From Brachyhypopomus gauderio (lineage: Eukaryota > Chordata > Actinopteri > Gymnotiformes > Hypopomidae), in contig NC_135212.1 of assembly GCF_052324685.1 (NCBI RefSeq), positions 787,501 to 851,500 of the forward strand: 64,000 nucleotides of DNA. Direction: 5' to 3'. Under the pieces are notes generated by a model. That model did no database searches. It saw nothing but the letters and a program-made list of their open reading frames with translations, and was not told where the DNA came from. Both the position numbers and the translations under genes were made by a program. Below are positions 44,373 through 64,000 of this stretch, piece after piece; the stretch's first letter is position 1; each line of letters opens with the position of its first letter.

Positions 44373-46885
44373 TTACAGCTTAGCTGTTACAATCATCATT
44401 TGTATAGTGTGATCCCCAGGTAGACTTGATCCTGCTAAGTGGTTTTTGTCTGCATGAAATGTGTCCAATGGAATATTGGTACATTGTAGGCTCCACTTAT
44501 GCAGCAAAGTCTCTATAGTCCAGTCAGTGCTGAAATAATATGAAAGTGCATTTCTTAATTAGATGGTTACACATTGTTGAGATAATGAATTTTCAGTATG
44601 AGGTAGCTGGTACTCAAACATTCGTTAGTATGTTTCATTATCTCTCCATCTAAGACAGGGGTCGGCAACCCGCGGCTCTAGAGCCGCATGCGGCTCTTTG
44701 GCGCTGCCCTAGCGGCTCCCTGGAGCTTTTTCAAAAATGTTTGAAAATGTAAAAAGATGGGGGAGAGAAATATATTTTTTGTTTTAATATAGTTTTTGTA
44801 GGATACAAACATGACACCAACATTCCTAACGTTTTCCAATGCTGTAAGAATGTGTAGAATAAATGAAACTAAATTTCAACATTTATGTCAACGAAGATTT
44901 GCGTCGTAGCCTGCGACACACGTTTCTATTAGCAGGGCAGGATGAGGCAGGTGGCTGTTGGAAACACACCGGCGGCAAGCTTGAAGACGTCACTCGCCAG
45001 AAAGCTCAACTTGGCCAAAGCCACAAATGGAGCGAAATTGAAAGCCTCCCAACACCCGAGAAACTTGTCTATGACACATGAATGCTCTTCCTGACAATTA
45101 TTGGAACATGAAGACATGCATTTGGAGTATTATCCATCTTTGGATCAACATACCTGTCCGAACAGATATTTTCAAACATGAACTACATCAAATCAAAATA
45201 TCGCACCCGCCTCACAGACGAGAGTTTGCAGTCCTGCGTCAAGATTAAAGTTACATCTTACATGCCCGATGTTGAGAAGCTGACCAGTGATGTCCGAAAA
45301 CAGAAGTCACATTAAACGGGTTGTTTAGTGCCCAAATAAGGGGCATGTTATGCACGTTCCATTTTGTTGTTTTGTCGAATCGTAAAAATAAAAATGACAT
45401 CAAAAATCAAATTTATTTATAAGGGTTGCCAACTCTCACGTATTGAGCGTGAGACACACGCATTTGACTGTCTTCACACGCCACACATCCGATTTCTCAC
45501 GCCGAAAAAAATCTAGTTTATTTACCTCTGATCCACATATATGATTCAATGAATTACTAGTTCGCTCTGGCGCCAACCACTGGATATCGACCGATCGCGA
45601 TATAATACTTAATTTATGTCCATTATACACCCCGCCCGGTACCCCCCTCCAGGTTCAAATCTCACTCCAAGTGATCTTTAAAAGTTGGCAACCCTGATTT
45701 ATTAAATTTCTTTAATTTCAGCAATTCAATGAAACATAATTCATTAATATTGTAATGAAGTTAAACTTGAGGCGGCATCCTACAACAGAGAAGTCACGTG
45801 GTGCGTCGTTCTCTACAGAACACACTGCAGGGAGAATAAACATTTAATCATGAATGCTCATTACGTATTTGTAGCTAACTTAGTCATTTTGATGGTAGGC
45901 TAATATAGATACATACAGCATGTGTTGCCTTCATTATAAGGCTTATATAAGGCTTTTAATTTTTTGCGGCTCCAGACATATTTGTTTTTTGTTTTTTTGG
46001 TCCAATATGGCTCTTTCAACATTTTGGGTTGCCGACCCCTGATCTAAGGAGTAATGGGACTGTTACCTCCTCTCCTGATATGTGGTCCAAAATTGACAGC
46101 TAGAGTTTCGCTTTAAAAGAAAGGACACTGTCACAAGGACATCTTCAAAATCTGTAAAAAGATGAATTTATAACTCATTTCAATAAGCTCATATTTCAAT
46201 GCATCAGAGAAGTTACTGAAGCTAGACTAACAGGAGCAATAAAATGATATGGAACAAGGTTCACCTTCAGGCTCGTAGAAAACATCTGATCCCAGGATAA
46301 CGTCTAGAGCTGGCAGAGACATTAATTCAGGTGACACCTCTCCCCAGGTAAGGCCTACCACAGGTACACCTAGTAGATCATTAACTTCACAGGAGCGCTT
46401 GCAGTTGCTTAGACAGAGAGGAAGTTCAGCACTGTCCGACAGGATCACTTGAGATCCACACTTTGCAGCCACTATGCCTGGCAAACTAACCCCAGCACCT
46501 AGCTGCAATAGTGGATAAAAATATGGATTTTTAGAATTTATTCAACACTAATGCACGAGTTACAATGAATTGAGTCAAAGTATATGCCAACTATAAACTT
46601 CACCTCCAGTACAGTCTTATTTTGTAGCTTCTCTCTTGTGGTCCATACGTATTGTGCCAGAACCACCGCACAAGGCCACACGTACATTCCATATTGCGGA
46701 TCAAGAATCTGGATTATATACACACAGAAATATTGATAAAGTATATCAGAGAAAATTAACAGCGATATCACGCAATGCGTGCATTTCAATACCTCTGGTA
46801 TAGACACTACCAGCGACTGCGCGCCATCGTGGTTCTTAAACGTAAAGGTTTTCTGGACAATACATGGACTGACTGATTTATTCAT
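44373..46885 (-). CDS. mettl23: methyltransferase-like protein 23
   Basis: Five exons on the minus strand: 46793-46885, 46604-46708, 46265-46502, 46067-46151 and 44373-44529. The sum is 678 nt, or 225 aa. The part from MYVWPCAVVLAQYVW onwards aligns with the 190-residue human METTL23, giving a longer fish N-terminus. SAM-binding motif I is VLELGAGVSLPG and is followed by VILSDSAELP. The region LDVILGSDVFYEPEDFEDV corresponds to the substrate/post-motif loop of the METTL21-23 family. The end includes LPGDHTIQMMIVTAKL. METTL23 is a seven-beta-strand methyltransferase reported to act on histone H3 arginine 17. It is head to head with jmjd6, as in human. The last intron (1.5 kb) is mostly a hAT insertion. 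Confidence 0.94.
44654..46041 (+). mobile_element. hAT transposon relic in mettl23 last intron
   Basis: The ends are CAGGGGTCGGCAACCCGCGG (44654) and GGTTGCCGACCCCTG (46041). The 8-bp flanks ATCTAAGA and ATCTAAGG differ by one base. On the plus strand at about 45130-45315 the hAT C-terminal dimerisation block is readable (SIFGSTYLSEQIFSNMNYIK, then SKYRTRLTDESLQSC) and ends in a stop. Upstream coding sequence is decayed. A second repeat (45422-45695) is nested inside. Confidence 0.9.
45422..45695. repeat. nested MITE with AGGGTTGCCAACT ends
   Basis: An inverted pair AGGGTTGCCAACT … AGTTGGCAACCCT. The interior (CACACGCCACACATCCGATTT) is shared, inverted, with 29060-29215, so it is a dispersed family present twice in the window. 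Confidence 0.75.
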
Positions 46886-47466
46886 GTTGATGCTAGTATT
46901 TCACTGTTTTACATTGCCTAAAATAAACGGGCACACTTGCATAGCTAAAATACAACTTCCTGACTGAAAACAAGTTGAAGTAGTGCGTCAAAAACATGCA
47001 GCCAATCAGGTATAGGTTTTTAGGCGGTCTGTTTCATTATTGCTTTCCTATTGGAGTATAATTTGACTGACAGCTAAATATTTTTCGCAACCAATTAAAC
47101 CTTGAGGTTCGGAAAGCCTCTCAAATGATAGCCAATAGCTATATTTACAGTACGCGTAAGGTGGGACCTAAAAATTCACTCATGTTAGGCTGCACGCACG
47201 TTGTAGTTGGTGCTCTTGTTGTCGGCTGGTAACCTAAGTTCGCTCGGAGTAGTTTAGTTTCCTCCCTGTACTGTTACTGAAACAAGCACATTTTGTGGGC
47301 GTTTGTCTTTATTATTCCGAATTAATAAAGGACCACACAGAAACCCAATAGCCGTCTCCTTACTGGCCAATTAGCTTGCTGGCTAACAAACCACTGGAGC
47401 TTTGAGCACTAGAACCGCCAGTCGCGCGCCGCTAGCCGAGCCGGCTAACCACTTTAGCGCGAGGGG
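46886..47466. promoter_or_regulatory. shared promoter region of mettl23 and jmjd6
   Basis: The divergent ATGs are 580 bp apart. The right part (47380-47466) is CpG-rich (GTCGCGCGCCGCTAGCCG). Two CCAAT-type boxes (CCAATCA and CCAATAG) lie at 46990-47150. No TATA box is clear. Confidence 0.6.
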
Positions 47467-51372
<3,906 letters not shown>

Positions 51373-51666
51373 CCTCCTGCTCCTTGGAATTGCGCCAGAA
51401 GGGAGCAGGCGGGGGACACTCCAAGGACACTGTCCTCACTGTCTGCGTGTGTGTCTGTGTGTCCCTCCTCCCCTGGTGTCCCTATGGCTAGTAGAGGTCT
51501 GCTGTTGAAGCCTGGTCTCCCGATGACAAAGTTGGCTCTGGTGCGATGTCTGAATTTATGTCACTAACACTCATTTTTTAGTCACACGTGAGACGAAAGG
51601 AAGGAGTATCCAGATTAGTGTTTGTTGGGGCAGAGTTGGCCATAGTGTTAGTATGAGCTTCAGGAG

Positions 51667-51757
<91 letters not shown>

Positions 51758-54386
51758 CACCCCCTCATAGACTGTGTGGCGGTGGTCTGGACAGACTGTG
51801 ATGTTGGACTAGTTGCCAGTGATATCATGTTCATCCTCCACACTCTCCTTTTTCCACTTAATAAATGGTGGGGGCTTCTTGATGTGTGATGCTGCTGCCT
51901 TTATGTCTACACAAGAAAGCTTCTACTCCTCCTCTCGGCTGATTTTTATTCTGTTTTTATTCCATCATTCTCTTTGTTTCTGGTGTACGAATAATTTTAT
52001 ATGAGAATATAAAATGCTATTGTAATGCTATGTCAGTATGCTCATTAGAAATCCAAGGTGCTTCATACACATGGACCCCAAAACCTTTTTGGAAAATCAG
52101 TCCTTGATTAATATAAAATATGAATTGTTTTGTTGCCTACATAAAACAGCCCACAGAAAGGTATCAGTGCAAAAACAGTGCATGAATTCTAAATTCATGT
52201 TTGAATTGGTTTCAAGATGAGACTGAACTTCTAGAATTCATTTTTAGATGGTAGATAATCTGTCCATGCCAAATACATTCCTCTGAGTTAATTCTACTAA
52301 TCCACTGGTTAGACATAATTCAGATGTGAAGATTCAATTTATGTGAATACTTTATTAATTCTCTTGAGAACTTGGACAAGTGAAGACATTTGACAAAGTA
52401 GTGGTTCTTTATAGTGCCATTTAATTTATGCAGTATTAAATCTAGCATCAAGAATGAACACCTTGAACATCTATAAGAGAACAGTACTGACAGTGTGTTA
52501 TTCTCACATCAGTGATGTTTTCAAAGTGACATTACAGCGGCCACTCAAGTTTGTTTTATGTTACAAGTTTTCGACATTCATTGTTAATATGATTAAATCA
52601 AAGAAACAAGATTCTACAAGGGCAAATACTCAACAAACTACCCATGAAGGAAAAATATCAGTTTCCTTACTATTGGTTTCAGGTTCAAGGGTCATGGGCT
52701 TGTTATACAGATGTTATATTACACATTGTGGTGTTCCAGAAATGGGAGCAATCCGCTCTTGTGCTTTGAAAACTGGTTACATGTGTTCTGAATGGGACAT
52801 AATACCCAGCTGTAAATGTTTGTGACTCTGTGTGTCTCCTAAAAAGTGCCTATTTGTCCCTAATGGTTCTTTAGTTGCTCTAACTGTAAGGCGGGCTACC
52901 AGCAAAACTGCATCAGCCTCTCATTTTGCCATTTTGACTGTTAAGTAGTGGTTGTAATATGTCCATGGTTATGTTTCACATGCATTTGGAGTGCAGATTG
53001 ACCCTTTTTCAGTGTACTTCATTTACGTTTAATGGCCAAGTGCATCATCTTATACTTGCTGTTGTTTTTACAGAGAGGTGTGATAACTGGGGCTCTCACC
53101 ATGTTCTCTTTTCGGCACCGTTTTAGTCCCTGGGCTCTCACACACTCGACGCTGTAGCTCCACTGGGCTTTAGGTGTGGGGAAAAAAGACACAAGACACC
53201 TTGGTGTTGCTTGAATCAAAGCAAACAAATGGATATTGATTTAATAAAGCTTTCTATGTATTTAAGTGTGTGGTGCTCTTTGTATTTTGTTGCTAAAGTG
53301 TACAGTGCAGCAGACAACTGTGCTTTGTCTTGCACATTTTCACCTTGACATTTGACTGGTTTTGTGGTTTGTGGATGTAAGCAAGGGATTGGGGGGGGGG
53401 GGGGGGGGTAATATCTTAGTCATGCTAGGTAGTCAGAGATGTGTGAGCAAGTAATTCTATGCTCTGTAGAGACCTAAGTCAGCTGATTTGTTCCACTCTT
53501 AGCAAAAAGAAGTAAACCAACCGTTACTGGAACTGGCAGAAAAACTAGTGTTGAAGCCTCTTGGCCTTTATCACTTACAGGTACATGTACATCTACCAGA
53601 CCATAGTACAATTCACATAATGTAAATGGAACAAATCAACACCATAGAGGCCAACCTCAGTGCTCGTCACCCTCATTAGAAAGACCATTGTGGTCTTCAT
53701 GATTAGGTAGTGTAGACCATAAAATAAAAATAAAAAATAGCTCGTTAAAGTATAAAGAAATGAACCTTCGAAAGTTCGTGGTCAGTGGACCGCTGAATTA
53801 AAGTGAAACTCGATTATGTGATTGATGAGGTCTGCGTCCTGAAAACTACTGGAAATGTGATTTTGGTCTGAGGATATTGATATTGATATTGTGATGTTCC
53901 TTATTTATTAGTAGCATATGTTCATTTGTGGGGAATATTAAAATCGAGGAATACATGTACATGAAACATGTTACCGCTGTTGTAGACATATTTGCATCTT
54001 TCCAAAATACGTATTGGCCCCTTTACTTTCCTATAAAATATAACTGATCGTTCATTTAGTAAAGTTTCAGTAGGTGGGGGTGCATTAAAACCTCCATGGC
54101 TGTAAAGCGTCGTTTTAAAGATCCTCCCTCAGAGATGGATGGTGTCTGGGTCGTGAGGTTTGACTCGTTTACACGCAGGTTTATCAGACTGTAGCAGCGC
54201 TGTGGCGAGATGCTCGACTGGGTGGACACAAACACTCCGTAATCTGCGCTTCACGGTCGTCTTCTTCACCAACACCGCACACACGTACATGTCCAGAAAC
54301 GAAACGACTCTTTTTTCGTAGCGTTTACTCATTTTTATTTTTACAAGGCTAGAGAAAAAAAGACGTTTAACACAATATCGTCAGTA
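51373..54386. other. jmjd6 3' UTR and jmjd6-mxra7 intergenic region
   Basis: No further gene was recognised. A GT microsatellite (51669-51751) and a G18 run (53391-53408) are present. Possible polyadenylation signals on the plus strand include AATAAA at about 51861 and 53243. The last few hundred bases before 54387 should contain the mxra7 promoter. Confidence 0.55.
51669..51751. repeat. GT dinucleotide microsatellite
   Basis: About 83 bp of GT, 300 bp after the jmjd6 stop and probably inside its 3' UTR. Confidence 0.97.
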
Positions 54387-62102
<7,716 letters not shown>

Positions 62103-64000
62103 GTCAGTACAGTCCTGTATTTCTGCCTGGGCAGTTATGAAACATCTCAAAAAAACCCCTAAAAATGTCTTCACTCTTCGACTCAACTGGAACGACATGT
62201 ATGTCCAATGTCGTGTACATACTCTTTATGTAAATGTGTGATTGTTCCTACTGCCTGCTAAATGGACACACCAGGTATCGTTCTCAGGCTTAAATGCATT
62301 CAGGCACTACAGGGATTTTGTGCCTGGGTTCTTCTAAATAGTGACGTCACCATGTTAGATGTAAAAACTCATCACCCAAACAGATATTCCCACACTATGC
62401 TGTAGTACAAAATACTTTTCAAAATATACTTTTGATCCGTTGAATTAGATGCCAACTCAGGCAGGACCTTTGTTTAGCTTTCTAGGTTCTTTGTGTTCAA
62501 CTCAGTTATTGGTTTTGTTATTGTGAATACTCAGTTATTGTTATTGTTATTGTGAATACTCAGCTTCTGCTACATATGCTGCATTTTCATGCTGGCAGAG
62601 GCACCTGCGTGGTAGTCCGTGGTGGACAGGCCATCAGTGAAAGGGCCATTACAAGGAATATACCCCCCACTCCCACCCCCACTCCCACTCCCACTCCCAC
62701 ACCACAGGCTCAGGGAGTGGGTGGGATTTGGGCACATAGATAAGGCCACAGAGATAAGGGTTTCGATGTGACCTATGGCCCTAAAATCCTTCCCAAGCTG
62801 CCAGAGAGCGCAAGGATTTTAACTCACTCAGCTCCAGCACACCCAAAGGAAGGTGTGGGCAGGAAAAGCTTTTGAACAAAATTCCAAAATGGTAATTGAA
62901 GAATTTGTTTTAAAAGGGGATTTTGTCATTAATTAAGAAAAACTATCAGTGAAATCTTATACTGGATCTTTCACATATGTAAATCAGTTTCACTTTATTT
63001 TTTTCCTCTTGATCAAACTGAAGTTTCTGTACTGGTATGTAATTTGTAAGCTGCAACAATATCCACAGCTCCTTTTGTCTACTGTACATGTATCTATCTA
63101 TATTGTAGAATGTAGATATACTAAGAATCACGTTTCCTTTCCACACTTTATCTTTGCAGAATAGAGTTCACGAGTGATTTTACCTCTCTTTAAACATCTG
63201 ACAGCATGTCTATTTGACTGGTCCCACTGGTAAGGCAAAGTTTACTTTAAAATGACCGTTGACCACTGACCCCTGATCTCTGACCTCTCTCATAGCCTTA
63301 CCACCCCATGACCTCCTCCAACCATCCCAAAACAGTGTTTTTATGCACAAGCCCTAGAACCTTCTGCTGGTTTTGGTGCAGACCACCTCTCTCCCTCTCC
63401 CTGCCTTCACCTGTTGTGTCCTAGCATTCGAGTTAACAATTATTATTACTTCCTTGCTGGTTTAATCATTGAGGTGAGAGAGAAACTTTGATAGGCTGCT
63501 TTCGTGTCACTTTGTCTTTTGGTGTTGTCAGTGTGACGTGCAGTAGCACTGCTAAGACACCGGTGCCTCACGTATACGGCATCCATATCAAATATCAAAT
63601 TCAAAACAAAGTAGATCTGCAGGCCATGAGGAAATCTACCACAGCATTCAAACACTAGATAGTATTTCTCATGTACATTATTATAGACTTCTTTAGTTAC
63701 AGCTCACATGAAACCTGTATGAGCTTTAGAGACAGCAGTAGAGTTTCTATTTTGAGTCTAACCCATATTGTGTCATATCGCATAGCTAGTCTTCCCCCTG
63801 CTGGTTGAGACAGTTACTGGCATGGAATGTGATTCTCATGTTTTATTTACGTTTTATTTATGCTAAATTCATTGGTAAATTTCCTATAGTGCTATTGAGT
63901 TGGAACATTAATATGTTTTACATGCTAATTTTCACAATACAGTTATTTTTTCCTACTTTGGAACTAGAAAGTAGGTGTGGTTCTTAGTGTTCAGGATAAA
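62103..64000. other. mxra7 intron 3 (partial), no gene recognised
   Basis: It contains a (CCCACT)n short tandem repeat at about 62661-62700. No exon matching the MXRA7 C-terminus was found before the window ends. Confidence 0.55.

Noticed and set aside
51571-51843. Open frames of Thr-His or Val-Cys repeats
   Set aside because: They come from the GT microsatellite after jmjd6; the similar frames at 58,697 and 61,416 have the same cause.

Overview
This is vertebrate nuclear DNA, almost certainly from a ray-finned (teleost) fish. The evidence is split genes with GT-AG introns, long CA/GT and TA microsatellites, and a teleost-style mix of hAT, PIF/Harbinger, pogo, L2, Ty3/gypsy and BEL/Pao elements. 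The right half has the same gene order and relative orientation as human 17q25.1 (MFSD11, SRSF2, METTL23, JMJD6, MXRA7). I cannot name the species. No bacterial-type features, CRISPR arrays or free-standing RNA genes are visible.

Layout. Bases 1-18,110 are a repeat-rich graveyard. It holds an LTR end, a PIN-domain exon that looks like swt1, several nested DNA transposons, and six exons with three immunoglobulin domains of hemicentin type. The last hemicentin domain carries a stop codon and lacks a splice donor. Within this stretch, a 3.5-kb terminal-inverted-repeat element (12,613-16,080) carries spliced exons I cannot assign to any family. Bases 18,111-19,846 are repeat fragments, including a tRNA-like SINE head and a large hairpin. 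Bases 19,847-30,080 are one complete BEL/Pao retrotransposon (minus strand) with a 5-bp target duplication and two 482-bp LTRs that look identical. It is broken by a degenerate gypsy insertion in gag, an in-frame stop, a perfect palindrome in pol and a hAT element in one LTR. Bases 30,603-35,469 hold no recognisable gene.

Bases 35,791-64,000 form the conserved gene block: mfsd11 (minus), srsf2 (plus), mettl23 (minus), jmjd6 (plus) and mxra7 (plus, running off the window). I placed splice sites by eye. The spliced lengths are 451 aa (mfsd11), 217 aa (srsf2), 225 aa (mettl23) and 403 aa (jmjd6), close to the known family lengths except that mettl23 has an N-terminal extension. mfsd11/srsf2 and mettl23/jmjd6 are head-to-head pairs around GC-rich intervals, so each pair probably shares a promoter. 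srsf2 and mettl23 converge tail to tail with polyadenylation signals about 33 bp apart.

The leads I rate highest are: a candidate 219-nt, frame-neutral cassette exon in mxra7 intron 1 that contains an in-frame 66-bp tandem duplication; a 1.1-kb inverted-repeat element inside the only coding intron of srsf2; the unassigned exon-bearing element at 12,613-16,080; and the BEL/Pao copy whose apparently identical LTRs contrast with its heavily damaged interior. All statements of similarity rest on recognition of protein and repeat motifs; no database search was possible.
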